NCBI GenBank assembly: GCA_044340485.1
Contig: JBIITN010000001.1
Location: forward strand, 1 to 64,000
DNA from: UBA2093 sp044340485
GTDB taxonomy: Bacteria > Actinomycetota > Acidimicrobiia > Acidimicrobiales > Ilumatobacteraceae
Length of the DNA stretch: 64,000 bases
Reading direction: 5' to 3'
A program made the translations under genes and the position numbers. The notes under the pieces are model-generated. The model was not told where the DNA came from and ran no database searches. It saw only the letters and a list, made by a program, of their open reading frames with translations. This document shows positions 16,173-25,741 of this stretch, one piece after another (position 1 is the first letter of the stretch; each line of letters starts with the position of its first letter).

Positions 16173-18286
16173 CGCATGCAGTCGGGCAATTGTTCGTGAT
16201 GGACAATATGCAGAGATTGTGTTGAACGCGTCAGCGCTACATACAGCAACCGCATTCCTTGTTCGTAGCCATCCACAATGCGTTGGGGTTCCACCACAAT
16301 CACATCGTCTAATTCAAGACCCTTCACCACAGTGACTGGCACAACCGTGACATCATCCCCCAATCCAGTGGTGTTAGCGATGCCGTGCGACACACCGGCA
16401 GCGGTAAGTGCATCAGACATTGCAGACACCATGTTGTCTGGACACACCACTGCCGCATTTCCAAATTCTCGCGACGCCAAAACATCACGTGTAATTCGTG
16501 CCACTGTTTCACCAATTCCAGTAGCGGTGTCGACTTGTGTGATGTGTGGTGGCTCTCCACCTGTTCGCACGCTGCGTGGCGCACGTAAACCTGGCGTTGC
16601 AGCGTGCATCACTTTGTCGGCCAATTCCATAATGGGTGCGGGGATGCGATATCCCACTGATAGCCCGGTGACACGCGGTTTCTTTCTTGTGGGCAAATAC
16701 TGAAGAACATCATCCCAACTATTGGGTGCAACAGAACCAGTGGCTTGTGCGATATCGCCAACAATTGTCATTGAGCCATTCAGCGACCGACGTGTGACCA
16801 TACGCAATTGCATTGGCGTGAGATCTTGCACCTCGTCAACAACAATGTGACCGTAGGTGCGAATTTCATCTGCATCGGTGCTTTTCCCGCCGCGCTTTGA
16901 CTTTGGACCCAACAAGAATCGTGCTTCATCGAGCAATGCGGTATCGGCTTGCGACCACTTCACTTCATCCACACTCGCGGATCGCTCGCGATACAGCGCT
17001 AAATAATCGGACTCAGACAAAATTCCAGTGCCCGCCAACCGCAGCAACGCTTTGCTACCAAATAAATCATGCAGTAGTTGTGCTGGTGTTAACACTGGCC
17101 ACATTCGCTCGAGGGCAGCGCGAAACTCTGGCAAGGGACGAATGGCATCTTGAAGTTCTTCAAACGAAACTTCGGTACGCCACGTTGCCGCAAGTGCATT
17201 CCACACTTCTGACTCCACAAACTTTCGTGCAGGATTATGACGGTGATACCGACGTCGCGCTGTTTTCACTATGTCGACGGTGACATCTTTGCGAAGCCGC
17301 ACATACCCAGTGCGAAACGGCAAAACCAAATCTTCTTTCAGAGGTCGCTCTCTATCAGAGATTGCCTTTTCAATCACGGTGGCCATCTTCTTGCCACCTT
17401 TCACGCGTTCCGTATGAGGTGAATCAACTCCCCCGTATTCGACGTCGTTCACAAGATCGGGAAGAACAACTTGCTCTACACCTGCTTCACCTAAAGATGG
17501 CAACACGCGCTCGATGTATCGGAGGAACACACGATTTGGTCCAATCACTAAGACACCTTGATCTTCGAGCGGAAAGCGGAACGTGTACAACAGGTACGCG
17601 GCACGATGTAACGCCACCACTGTCTTTCCTGTTCCGGGACCACCTTGCACAACAAGTACTCCGCCTTGTGGTGAGCGAATGATTTCATCTTGTTCGGCCT
17701 GGATTGTTGCAACGATGTCGCCTAGCTGCCCGGTACGACCACGTTCAAGTACCGATAGCAACGTGCTGTATCCGCGTAGGCCGCTTCCTGGTTCAGACCC
17801 ATCAAGACCTTCATCGTGGCCAACCCCTAAATGCCCCTCACCGAACAATTCGTCTTCGATACCAAGAAGAGTTCGTCCCTGCACTGCAAAGTGACGCCGG
17901 CGCGCAAGTCCCATTGGCTCGCGACCTGTTGCGCGGTAGAAGGGCTCAGCCACTGGTGCACGCCAATCGACAACAACAGGTTCGCGTGCAGCATCTGCCA
18001 CGGCAAGTCGACCTATGTGGAAGCTCTCGAATTGATCGGGGCTTTCTGCAACACGATCAATACGCCCAAAAACAAGAGCGGCATCACCAATCTCAAGGTT
18101 CTCGAGACGACTGACCAGAGCCTCATCGAACACATTGCGCTCGTAACGATTTTGCATGGTCCCGCCCAAGCCGGTCTCTGTCATCCCACGCAATTTCCAT
18201 GCATCTTGTCGACTTATCTCGAGACACTCGTAGGCATGGTCGATAAAAGCCTGTTCCTCTGCAAACTCGGGATGTTGCTGGGTCAT
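16169..18286 (-). CDS. helD: HelD-like RNA polymerase-recycling helicase
   Basis: The 705-residue UvrD/Rep-like protein has the HelD layout. The N-terminal coiled-coil (EQAFIDHAYECLEISRQDAW) enters RNA polymerase, and is followed by RIDRVAESPDQFESFHIGRLAV and VVVDWRAPVAEPFYRAT. Walker A is VVQGGPGTGKTVVALHRAAY, with Walker B (YGHIVVDEVQDL) and C-terminal helicase motifs (VVTVVKGLELDDVIVVEP, LLYVALTRSTQSLHIVHH). HelD frees stalled RNA polymerase; in actinobacteria related HelR proteins give rifamycin tolerance. Start ATG at 18286 has AAGGTG upstream. Confidence 0.88.
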   Translation of the reverse strand: MTQQHPEFAEEQAFIDHAYECLEISRQDAWKLRGMTETGLGGTMQNRYERNVFDEALVSRLENLEIGDAALVFGRIDRVAESPDQFESFHIGRLAVADAAREPVVVDWRAPVAEPFYRATGREPMGLARRRHFAVQGRTLLGIEDELFGEGHLGVGHDEGLDGSEPGSGLRGYSTLLSVLERGRTGQLGDIVATIQAEQDEIIRSPQGGVLVVQGGPGTGKTVVALHRAAYLLYTFRFPLEDQGVLVIGPNRVFLRYIERVLPSLGEAGVEQVVLPDLVNDVEYGGVDSPHTERVKGGKKMATVIEKAISDRERPLKEDLVLPFRTGYVRLRKDVTVDIVKTARRRYHRHNPARKFVESEVWNALAATWRTEVSFEELQDAIRPLPEFRAALERMWPVLTPAQLLHDLFGSKALLRLAGTGILSESDYLALYRERSASVDEVKWSQADTALLDEARFLLGPKSKRGGKSTDADEIRTYGHIVVDEVQDLTPMQLRMVTRRSLNGSMTIVGDIAQATGSVAPNSWDDVLQYLPTRKKPRVTGLSVGYRIPAPIMELADKVMHAATPGLRAPRSVRTGGEPPHITQVDTATGIGETVARITRDVLASREFGNAAVVCPDNMVSAMSDALTAAGVSHGIANTTGLGDDVTVVPVTVVKGLELDDVIVVEPQRIVDGYEQGMRLLYVALTRSTQSLHIVHHEQLPDCMR

Positions 18287-18445
18287 GGGCCCACCTTGTG
18301 GATGGAGAAACCGGAGATTGCGAAATCACCTGTTTTCGGGGTCTTGCCATGCTAGCGGTCACCGGAAATAGGCACACATGGGGTCCCGACCGCACTTTTA
18401 TAGCGCAATTGGTCACAATCACCGCCCCTGTCGAAAGGATTCCCC

Positions 18446-19369
18446 GTGCCTCACCCACATCTATCCCGTGGTCCACAATTTCCCTACCACCTACGTGGAC
18501 CCCGAAATGTTGTTCGATGGATCTCGATCCTCGCACTGACCGTCATCATCACCACGTTGACCGTTGTCTTCACGCAAACGACACCACCGGCACTTGCTAG
18601 TGGCGATTCAGAAATCGAAGTGGATGGCGGATTACGTGGTGAGCACATTGCGGCACGCGTACGGGTAGGCACACCACCTCGCACAGAAGACAACTGCAAC
18701 TGGTCGAAAACGGAATGGACGAGCACGATGCCCGCGCATTATCCAATGTTTCATAACGCAACACCGCCTGAAGATATTGGATACGACGCATATGTAAAAA
18801 CATGCACGGAACCCAAACGTGAACTGTCGTTGCATTGGATTCATGACTCGGTGTTTCACACAATTGGCAATGTTGCAGAAGATGCGGTTGATCGTCTCGT
18901 TCCAAAGCCCGCTATTCATTTCGCACCAACATTTGATCGAAATGTTGTGAACGTTGGTTCATGGTTTTGGCTCGATAAGTCAGCGTGGAAAACAATTTCC
19001 GTGACTGCGTATGTCCCTACAAAAGTTGGCGCCATTTCTGCTACTACATCTGCGACTCCCAAGAAGGTGATCTTCTCCCCTGGCGATGGACGTCGAGGCA
19101 CGGGAGATGTGATGTGCGATGGACCCGGACGTCCGTGGCGACGAGGACTTGGAGACACCATGGGCACCTCGTGCATGTACACCTACAAGCACGCATCTCA
19201 CGGGCAGCCACGCGGTGTGTACAACGCGAAAGTGTCCATTGAGTGGGACATATCAGTAAAGATGTCGCTGGCAAAATCTCCCATCAAATTCAAACGGCGT
19301 GTCACATCGATGCGTACCAGTACAAATGTTCCCATCCGCGTTCTCGAGATTCAGGCCCTTACTCGCTAG
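18446..19369 (+). CDS. Secreted protein of unknown function
   Basis: The 307-residue protein has one N-terminal membrane helix or signal (about 24-43, ending near PPALASGDSE). The rest is probably outside the cell: it is rich in Trp, His and Cys (NCNWSKTEW, HASHGQPRGVYNAK) and looks beta-rich. I do not recognise the family. Start is GTG at 18446, with GAAAGGA 6 bases upstream. The 159 bases between it and helD hold no other gene; a TATAGC-like box lies about 45 bases upstream of the start. Confidence 0.6.
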   Translation: MPHPHLSRGPQFPYHLRGPRNVVRWISILALTVIITTLTVVFTQTTPPALASGDSEIEVDGGLRGEHIAARVRVGTPPRTEDNCNWSKTEWTSTMPAHYPMFHNATPPEDIGYDAYVKTCTEPKRELSLHWIHDSVFHTIGNVAEDAVDRLVPKPAIHFAPTFDRNVVNVGSWFWLDKSAWKTISVTAYVPTKVGAISATTSATPKKVIFSPGDGRRGTGDVMCDGPGRPWRRGLGDTMGTSCMYTYKHASHGQPRGVYNAKVSIEWDISVKMSLAKSPIKFKRRVTSMRTSTNVPIRVLEIQALTR

Positions 19370-19372
19370 TCT
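19367..19372 (+). promoter_or_regulatory. -10 box for a leaderless transcript (unknown gene at 19379)
   Basis: TAGTCT ends 6 bases before the ATG at 19379. Its first three bases are also the stop codon of the preceding gene. Confidence 0.45.
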
Positions 19373-19378
19373 GTTGCG

Positions 19379-19942
19379 ATGAGCGACGACAAAGAACGCA
19401 TCATTTTGGATCAGCGTTACATCGCAGCATTCAATTCCATCGACGACCAAACGCTGTCATCACTGTCCCTGGCACTTGAAGGCGAACTTCGTGACGCACT
19501 CGCCAAAGTGGCGGGACTCTCGGCGGACGCATTTGATTCTCCCGAAGAACTTGGCGGTCGAGTGCGCGATGGCATTGCACGTCGCCGTATGGCTCACGAC
19601 ATCGGAGTGTTGCTGTCAGAACCCTGCACGCAGTACAGCATTGAAAAACTCGGCGACTCATCTGAAGATCCAAGTCTTGAAGAATTACAGGAGTTACTGC
19701 CCGAGATCATTGAAAAGTTTGGACTTGATGCTGTTCGTCTTATGGCCATTCAATACTCACGCGCGTTGAAAGGCTTCCGTCAACTCGTGAGTCAAGACGA
19801 ACGCTTCGCCGTCGCGCGCCCACCAGAAGGTCCTGGGGTTCTTGAAAAAGATGAAGCAGTTCAGGCCGCAAAACGTGCAGCCCGCAAAGAGCGTAAAGAT
19901 CGCGAACGCGCCGCTCGGGCAAAACAAACAGCCAAACGCTGA
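19379..19942 (+). CDS. Charged protein of unknown function
   Basis: The 187-residue soluble protein is mostly helical and ends in a highly basic and acidic tail (KRAARKERKDRERAARAKQ), which suggests nucleic-acid or ribosome contact. One cysteine (EPCTQYS) is present. I do not recognise the family. It begins 9 bases after the secreted protein, apparently from its own leaderless promoter. Confidence 0.6.
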   Translation: MSDDKERIILDQRYIAAFNSIDDQTLSSLSLALEGELRDALAKVAGLSADAFDSPEELGGRVRDGIARRRMAHDIGVLLSEPCTQYSIEKLGDSSEDPSLEELQELLPEIIEKFGLDAVRLMAIQYSRALKGFRQLVSQDERFAVARPPEGPGVLEKDEAVQAAKRAARKERKDRERAARAKQTAKR

Positions 19943-20020
19943 ACTACGCTCAAGCCTTTGTTATCCCGACTCGCCGCCCCACAATGGCGACGCTGTCTAT
20001 AGCGAGCAAAGGTGAACACC

Positions 20021-21193
20021 ATGGGTACTCCAGTCATTATCGAAGCAGTCCGCACGGCAGTTGGAAAACGCGGTGGATACTTTGCCGATTTTCACTCGGC
20101 ACATTTGCTGGGCAAAGTGCAAACAGGGGTTGTGGAGCGCGCTGGCGTTGACCCAGGTGCAGTGCAGATGTTGGTTGGCGGTTGTGTCAACCAAGTAGGA
20201 ATGCAAAGCACAAACGTCACCCGTAACGCATGGTTGAGTTCGAACATGCCGATTCACGTTGGTGCAATGACCATTGATACTCAGTGTGGTTCTTCACAAC
20301 AGGCAAACCACGTTGCTGCAAGCCTGATCGCCTCAGGGTCAGTTGACGTGGCAATCGGTTGCGGTATCGAAATCATGTCGCGCATTCCTCTTGGATCAAA
20401 CATCCCTACTAACGGAGACGAACGCCCCTTTGGTTTTTTTACCCCCGATGATTTCCCGCACGATCTCCCCTCTCAGTTTTTGGCTGCAGAGCGCATCGCA
20501 CAACGCCGTGGTTTCAACCGACTAGACACAGAGAAATTTGGCTTGTTGTCACAACAAAAGGCAATCAAAGCCACCGAAGAAGGACGCTTTGAACGCGAAA
20601 TTCTTCCACTCGCTGTGAAAGATGCTGACGGTAACGAACATCTCATCACTCGTGATGGCGGCCTTCGCGAAACAACTCTTGAGAAACTCGCCACCTTGAA
20701 GCCTGTACTGCCAGATGGTATTCACACCGCAGGAACATCTAGCCAAGTAAGCGATGGCGCAGCGGCCGTGTTGTGGATGGACGAAGCACGCGCAAAGGCA
20801 GAAGGATTACGTCCTCGTGCTCGCCTTGTTGCGCAAGCTCTTGTTGGCAGCGATCCGTACTACCACTTGGACGGCCCCATTGATTCCACTGCCAAAGTTC
20901 TTGAAATGGCTGGCATGACCATTAAAGACATCGACATTGTTGAGATCAACGAAGCATTTGCATCAATCGTGATGTCGTGGGCACAGGTCTATGGCATCAG
21001 TGAAGAAGAGATGACTACAAAAGTCAATGTCAATGGCGGAGCGATCGCCCTTGGTCACCCTGTGGGAGCAACAGGAGCACGCCTCATCACCTCTGCATTG
21101 CACGAATTGGAGCGCAGTGACAAGGAATTTGCCCTTGTCACCATGTGTTGTGGTGGTGCGGTGAGTACCGCTTCGATCTACCAACGCATATAG
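20021..21193 (+). CDS. Thiolase (acetyl-CoA acetyltransferase family)
   Basis: The 390-residue protein is a typical thiolase. The nucleophile is in IDTQCGSSQQANHVAASLI, the catalytic His in NVNGGAIALGHPVGATGAR and the second Cys in LVTMCCGGAV. It would cleave or condense acyl-CoAs in beta-oxidation or related pathways; acyl-CoA dehydrogenase and enoyl-CoA hydratase genes lie elsewhere in the window. ATG at 20021 has AAAGGTG upstream, better than GTG at 20012. Confidence 0.93.
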   Translation: MGTPVIIEAVRTAVGKRGGYFADFHSAHLLGKVQTGVVERAGVDPGAVQMLVGGCVNQVGMQSTNVTRNAWLSSNMPIHVGAMTIDTQCGSSQQANHVAASLIASGSVDVAIGCGIEIMSRIPLGSNIPTNGDERPFGFFTPDDFPHDLPSQFLAAERIAQRRGFNRLDTEKFGLLSQQKAIKATEEGRFEREILPLAVKDADGNEHLITRDGGLRETTLEKLATLKPVLPDGIHTAGTSSQVSDGAAAVLWMDEARAKAEGLRPRARLVAQALVGSDPYYHLDGPIDSTAKVLEMAGMTIKDIDIVEINEAFASIVMSWAQVYGISEEEMTTKVNVNGGAIALGHPVGATGARLITSALHELERSDKEFALVTMCCGGAVSTASIYQRI

Positions 21194-21221
21194 TGATGTG
21201 CGGTCGTTATTGGCCGCTTCT

Positions 21222-22586
21222 ATGACCATCCGATTCCCCCTCACGGTTCGTGCTGTTTTTCTGACATGTCTGCTCGCATTGCTTGCAGGAAGCATGTTGA
21301 ACCCAGGTCGTGCGCTAGCACACAACGAATTTGTAGAGAGCACGCCATCTGATGGTGATGTCTTCACAACGGCTCCTTCTGAGTGGGAAATCACCTTCAC
21401 CAAAGATGTCCCACTGGAAACTGCATCGGGCGAGGTTGTGAATTCAGATGGTGTTCGCACCACATTGCCCACGCCAACTTACGGCTCATCTACCAACATT
21501 GTGCGTTTCGCATTACCCCCTGATCTCACGGGACCCGTTACGACTCGGTGGAAATTGGCCAGCGAAGATGGCCACGTTGTACAAGGTCGAGTGAACTTTG
21601 TGATTTCACCCACTGGGGTGACGAGCGATTCAACAACAGACACAACACCGTTGCTGTCATCAGATGACGTAGTGGCTGGGTCTAGCGCGGGATCATCGAT
21701 TACCAGCCCCGCACCGACACCGGTTCGTTGGGTCGTGCGATCCATGGGATTTGCCGCAGTGATGTTGATGGGCGGGTTGATCTTTGTCGAACGGATGCTT
21801 GCAACACCCACATTGATTGGACGTCGTGGCGTATTGCTGGCGCGAACGGGAGCGTTGTCTTTAGCAGCAGTTCCGTTTTTACAGAATCTCTTTTTGGTTG
21901 GCGATATCCGCAGCACCAACATCTTTTCCGCGCTACCACACTTCTTTTCAACATTTGATCTCACTCTTGGTGCGATGTTGATCACGCAAACCGTCATCGG
22001 ACTTGTGGTGAGTTACATCATGTACAACTCGTCGTCTCAGGTGATTAGCAAAACTAATCAACAGTTTCTCATTGCTTTATTTGCCATGTATCTCATAGCG
22101 CTCGCATTTAGTGGGCACTCGCGCACAATGGCGTGGCCAGTTGTTGGTATTCCCACAGACATTGTGCACACCGGAGCCGCGGCCATTTGGCTGGGGGGTC
22201 TTGCTGCCTTAGCGTTTCTCGTCATCCCCAATTCGTCAATCGCCACATCTGTCACCACGTATCGACAGTTTGGATACTTTGCTCGCTATGCGGTGATCGC
22301 AATTGTGGTGACAGGAATCATTCAGACGCTACGACTACACGGAGACGTAGTGTCATTATTCACCGAAAGCCATGGTCGCATTCTTTTGTTGAAGATTGCG
22401 GTGGTCGCGGGCATGTTGAAGATTGCAGACATCAATAGAAAGCGACTCTTGCGTCGCCTCGACCCCGATGCACCAGCGACAGAGAAACGCATTAGTTTGC
22501 TATGGCGTGCCAGTGTCACAGAAATTGCAACAGGAGGCATCGTCCTTGCTGTCACCGCAGCTTTGGTGACCTCATCTTTTAACTAA
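21222..22586 (+). CDS. CopC-CopD fusion, copper resistance/transport protein (first copy)
   Basis: The 454-residue protein has a signal peptide ending at ALA, then a mature CopC beta-sandwich starting with His (AHNEFVESTPSDGDVF...GRVNFVI), a Ser/Thr linker, and eight or so membrane helices of a CopD domain (GHSRTMAWPVVGIPTDIVHTGA; TYRQFGYFARYAVIAIVVTGI). CopC-CopD bind copper outside the membrane and move it. The N-terminal His of the mature protein is a classical Cu(II) ligand. The next gene is a DUF305 lipoprotein, supporting a metal role. GTG at 21198 is an alternative start. Confidence 0.85.
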   Translation: MTIRFPLTVRAVFLTCLLALLAGSMLNPGRALAHNEFVESTPSDGDVFTTAPSEWEITFTKDVPLETASGEVVNSDGVRTTLPTPTYGSSTNIVRFALPPDLTGPVTTRWKLASEDGHVVQGRVNFVISPTGVTSDSTTDTTPLLSSDDVVAGSSAGSSITSPAPTPVRWVVRSMGFAAVMLMGGLIFVERMLATPTLIGRRGVLLARTGALSLAAVPFLQNLFLVGDIRSTNIFSALPHFFSTFDLTLGAMLITQTVIGLVVSYIMYNSSSQVISKTNQQFLIALFAMYLIALAFSGHSRTMAWPVVGIPTDIVHTGAAAIWLGGLAALAFLVIPNSSIATSVTTYRQFGYFARYAVIAIVVTGIIQTLRLHGDVVSLFTESHGRILLLKIAVVAGMLKIADINRKRLLRRLDPDAPATEKRISLLWRASVTEIATGGIVLAVTAALVTSSFN

Positions 22587-22633
22587 AAATTTCGGTCGAT
22601 TTTCTGCAAATACAACTACAAAGGAATCACACT

Positions 22634-23230
22634 ATGAACCCAGTTCTAAAAAAACAAAAGATGGTGTCGTTGTTGGCCGTGGGAGCACTCGGATTATTTC
22701 TTACTGGTTGTGGATCAAGTGGAACATCATCATCTGACATGACGGCCGCGTCAGAAACAAATGTCGCTGAGTTCAATGACGCTGACGTGATGTTTGCCCA
22801 AATGATGATCCCTCATCACGAGCAAGCAATTGAGATGAGCGACATCGCACTCGACCCAACAGTTGGAGCAAGCGATGAAGTCCGGTCTCTCGCACAAGAC
22901 ATTAAAGCTGCACAAGATCCCGAAATTGCTCAGATGACCGCGTGGTTAGAGGCCTGGGGTCAACCCACCTCAATGGATTCCTCGATGGACCACTCGTCAA
23001 TGATGTCTGGGATGTTGACTGCCGAAGAGATCAATGCACTCGGATCCTTGCGCGGATCTGAATTTGATACCGCTTGGATCCAGGCCATGATTAAGCATCA
23101 CGAAGGTGCGATTCAGATGGCCCAAGATGTTGAGACAGATGGAGTCAACACAGAAGTGAAAACACTTGCTGGTGCAATCATCACAGCCCAACAAGCTGAG
23201 ATTGATGCGATGAAAGCCTTACTCGCGTAA
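22634..23230 (+). CDS. DUF305 lipoprotein
   Basis: The 198-residue protein has lipobox LFLTGC (Cys 26) and two DUF305 halves, each with a paired-histidine motif: MMIPHHEQAIEMS and AMIKHHEGAIQMA. Methionine-rich sequence (SMDSSMDHSSMMSGM) lies between. DUF305 is a ferritin-like family that often sits beside copper genes, and the His/Met content fits copper binding. It follows CopC-CopD by 47 bases with AAGGA before the ATG. Confidence 0.85.
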   Translation: MNPVLKKQKMVSLLAVGALGLFLTGCGSSGTSSSDMTAASETNVAEFNDADVMFAQMMIPHHEQAIEMSDIALDPTVGASDEVRSLAQDIKAAQDPEIAQMTAWLEAWGQPTSMDSSMDHSSMMSGMLTAEEINALGSLRGSEFDTAWIQAMIKHHEGAIQMAQDVETDGVNTEVKTLAGAIITAQQAEIDAMKALLA

Positions 23231-23240
23231 ACGAATTGCG

Positions 23241-24080
23241 TTACATAAGTTCCACGGTGTCGCCGACACTCATACGACCAGGCTTGCTAATGGTGGCATA
23301 CACACCGAGATTCTGATCGAGCTCGCGCACGATGTAGCGCAAAATTGCTCGATCCTCGGGAATGTCTTTTGTGACTTCACGTGTTGTCATGACACATCGA
23401 GGACATGGATCACGAAACTCCACTTCGGCCGTGCCGATACGAGCCTTCTTGCCCTTCCATGAGAACTCTGGATGACCAGTTGCATCTCCAGTGTCGACGA
23501 CAAAAGTCGGGCGGAAACGCAAGATATCTGGATTTGAATCGGGTAACGCCTCTTTTATTGCGCGCAAGGCCGAGGTTGTCATCACCATCAACGGATAGCA
23601 GTCGTAGTACGTGCCCGGGGGCGATCCGTATTTAATTGCCACTTCAGGGAACACCGAGAAATCTGGCAACGGTTCATTTGGTTCACGACCAAGAACAGCG
23701 CGTATTTCTTTTTCAGGATCATCAAAGTCTGGGGCACCACGTTCAAAGTGTGCAAGATCTGAAGCAGGGCGTAATGCATCTAGTTGCACCTTGCGGCCAA
23801 GAGCACGTGACAACACATCGTTCACTGCGGGATCGTCGGTACGCACTGTAGAGCCATCTGGCAACGTGATGAGAACGGTGTTTGATGAGGCATCCACTCG
23901 CTTGGCGGTGAACTTCATTAATTCGCCAATCTTTTTGGCTCCGCGAATGCCGCCCTTTTCAAGATCACGAATTGCCCAAATACGGTCGTCCAGCATTCCA
24001 AGTTCGTTGAACTCCGCTGACTGAACCGTGCCACCAATAAATGACTTGATGGGATATTGCCAAATGCTGTCAATCTTCAC
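23241..24080 (-). CDS. MOSC-domain molybdenum-cofactor protein
   Basis: The 279-residue protein has the N-terminal beta-barrel of MOSC proteins (IDSIWQYPIKSFIGGTVQSAE) and a C-terminal MOSC domain with the key cysteine in FRDPCPRCVMTTREV. Relatives (YiiM/MARC type) reduce N-hydroxylated compounds or handle sulfur on the Mo cofactor. Start is GTG at 24080, with GAGGGG upstream. It converges with the DUF305 gene. Its substrate is unknown. Confidence 0.85.
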   Translation of the reverse strand: MKIDSIWQYPIKSFIGGTVQSAEFNELGMLDDRIWAIRDLEKGGIRGAKKIGELMKFTAKRVDASSNTVLITLPDGSTVRTDDPAVNDVLSRALGRKVQLDALRPASDLAHFERGAPDFDDPEKEIRAVLGREPNEPLPDFSVFPEVAIKYGSPPGTYYDCYPLMVMTTSALRAIKEALPDSNPDILRFRPTFVVDTGDATGHPEFSWKGKKARIGTAEVEFRDPCPRCVMTTREVTKDIPEDRAILRYIVRELDQNLGVYATISKPGRMSVGDTVELM

Positions 24081-24190
24081 TGTTCCCCCTCAACAACAAC
24101 GTCCCCCTGTAGGGACTACAACGACCTTAGTAGGTCATTCCGGTGACAAAGTCACTGTCATTTGCACATTTGTAATGTACGAAGTCATCG

Positions 24191-24811
24191 TTACTTGTAG
24201 TACGGATTGGCCCCAGTGGCGTGGTCTGTGACGTCACGGACGTGCTCGAGGCCCGCAATTTGTTCCACAAGAGTGGTCTGCACACCTTCAAGCATCGTTA
24301 CTTTGCTCATCGAACAACCGTGGCAACCCCCACCCATGGTGAGATACGCCGTGCCTTCGCCGTCGTGACCGACATAGGTGACGAAACCACCGTGAGCAGC
24401 GAGCGATGGATTGATTTCTGTTCCAATAATCGCTTCAATCGTGGCCGACATTTCATCATCGGATGTCAAACCTTCGATCATCGGCGCTGGCGGCTTATTG
24501 GGATTACGCATGATGAGTTGTTGACGCTCGTTCCAATCGAGCGTGGCACCGTGAATGTGTTCGATGCTTGTTTGCGGAATAATCACCTTTAGTCCGTCAA
24601 TGGTTCGCACCTCGTCGGAAAAAGCTGCTTGCGTTACTACTTCAAATCCGAGGTCGTACTGGAAATCTTCACCGGGAGTCACGAGCACTTCGATGCGTAA
24701 ACCTAGTCGTTCTTTTTCTGGTTCTTCATCGCGAAGCGTCAGCAGTGTCTGCAGCGCTTCAGGCGTGATATCGATAATCGTGTCGGCGCTATTGGTTGCT
24801 AATGGACTCAC
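24191..24811 (-). CDS. nfuA: Fe-S carrier NfuA
   Basis: The 206-residue protein has a degenerate A-type (HesB-like) N-terminal domain lacking its cysteines (LRIEVLVTPGEDFQYDLGF) and a C-terminal NifU domain with CxxC in MGGGCHGCSMSK. That fused layout defines NfuA, which carries 4Fe-4S clusters to target enzymes. Start is GTG at 24811, with TAGCCT 6 bases upstream, so the mRNA is probably leaderless. It diverges from the TPP-riboswitch operon. Confidence 0.88.
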   Translation of the reverse strand: MSPLATNSADTIIDITPEALQTLLTLRDEEPEKERLGLRIEVLVTPGEDFQYDLGFEVVTQAAFSDEVRTIDGLKVIIPQTSIEHIHGATLDWNERQQLIMRNPNKPPAPMIEGLTSDDEMSATIEAIIGTEINPSLAAHGGFVTYVGHDGEGTAYLTMGGGCHGCSMSKVTMLEGVQTTLVEQIAGLEHVRDVTDHATGANPYYK

Positions 24812-24817
24812 GCCGTC

Positions 24818-24823
24818 AGGCTA
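24818..24823 (-). promoter_or_regulatory. -10 box for a leaderless transcript (nfuA)
   Basis: TAGCCT on the minus strand ends 6 bases before the GTG at 24811. Confidence 0.5.
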
Positions 24824-24929
24824 TCTATGCCGACCCGTGAGGGCAATACGCTATGCGAGGTAAAAAGCGATACCATTCGCCTGGCATGCATCAGGCTGAC
24901 TGCCCTGTATGTATGAAAAATGTAAAAGC

Positions 24930-25016
24930 ATGGGGAGCTCGCGGGACAGCGGGCTGAGAGGGTGGATGCCTCCACCGACCCACAACCTGATCTGGGTAAT
25001 GCCAGCGGAGGGAGCA
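24930..25016 (+). promoter_or_regulatory. TPP riboswitch (THI element)
   Basis: The conserved blocks are all present and in order: GCTGAGAGGG, a variable hairpin (GGTGGA-TGCC-TCCACC), ACCTGATCTGGGTAATGCCAG and the closing CGGAGGGAGC. The first block binds the pyrimidine and the second the pyrophosphate. The closing P1 strand contains the GGAGGGA ribosome-binding site of the next gene (GTG at 25019), so TPP should block translation of the thiamine operon. The region between 24812 and 24930 must hold the promoter; no box stands out. Confidence 0.93.
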
Positions 25017-25018
25017 CC

Positions 25019-25741
25019 GTGACTCGTTCGTCACACCAATCACATCCGACAACACACAGGTTCTCTACAGAACACTTTGATGCGTGCGTATTTGTCGGCG
25101 GAGACGCACCACATGTATTTGTGTCTCCAGTCGTTACACGTTGTCACACAGTCGTTGCCGCAGATTCAGGTTGGCGTCATGCGTTGTCGGTTGGTGTCAC
25201 ACCAACAGTTGTGTTGGGTGATTTTGACAGTATTACCGCAGACGAACTGCATGCCGCTCAAGCAGCAGATGTGCCGCTACTTGAATACCCAAGCGACAAA
25301 GATCTCACTGACGCAGAAATTGCACTTCGTTATGTCGCCGACTCTCATGCGACATCCCTACTTCTCATCTCTGGTGGCGGAGATCGTTTCGATCATGTGC
25401 TGTCGATGCTCCACGCCCTATGTGACAGCACTCTGACAGACATCCAACGGTGCGCGGTGATTGGTGACACACGTGTTGACATAGTGACCTCCGCTCACCC
25501 ACTTGTTATCTCATCTGATCATGGACAACTCGTCAGTCTTGTTCCACTTGGCGGCGAAGTGGGCGGTGTTTCTACATCAGGTTTGCGATGGTCGTTACAC
25601 GACGAGATTTTGCGTTCCAGTGAATCTCGAGGTGTGAGCAATGTTGCGATGAAAGAAACATTTTCGGTGTCAATAACAAATGGTCATCTCGCAGTATTGC
25701 AACCCCACTATTTCCCGCCGCAAAAGGAGACAGCGTCGTGA
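25019..25741 (+). CDS. Thiamine pyrophosphokinase
   Basis: The 240-residue protein has the TPK catalytic signature: AADSGWRHALSVG, VVLGDFDSI and LEYPSDKDLTDAEIALRY, which bind ATP and Mg2+. It converts thiamine to TPP. GTG at 25019 follows GGAGGGA at the end of the TPP riboswitch. Its stop overlaps the thiB start as GTGA. Coupling of salvage kinase with a thiamine importer under one TPP riboswitch makes the role clear. Confidence 0.9.
   Translation: MTRSSHQSHPTTHRFSTEHFDACVFVGGDAPHVFVSPVVTRCHTVVAADSGWRHALSVGVTPTVVLGDFDSITADELHAAQAADVPLLEYPSDKDLTDAEIALRYVADSHATSLLLISGGGDRFDHVLSMLHALCDSTLTDIQRCAVIGDTRVDIVTSAHPLVISSDHGQLVSLVPLGGEVGGVSTSGLRWSLHDEILRSSESRGVSNVAMKETFSVSITNGHLAVLQPHYFPPQKETAS

Noticed and set aside
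24962..25018. Earlier start for thiamine pyrophosphokinase
   Set aside because: The codons lie within the TPP riboswitch aptamer; GTG at 25019 directly follows the ribosome-binding site.
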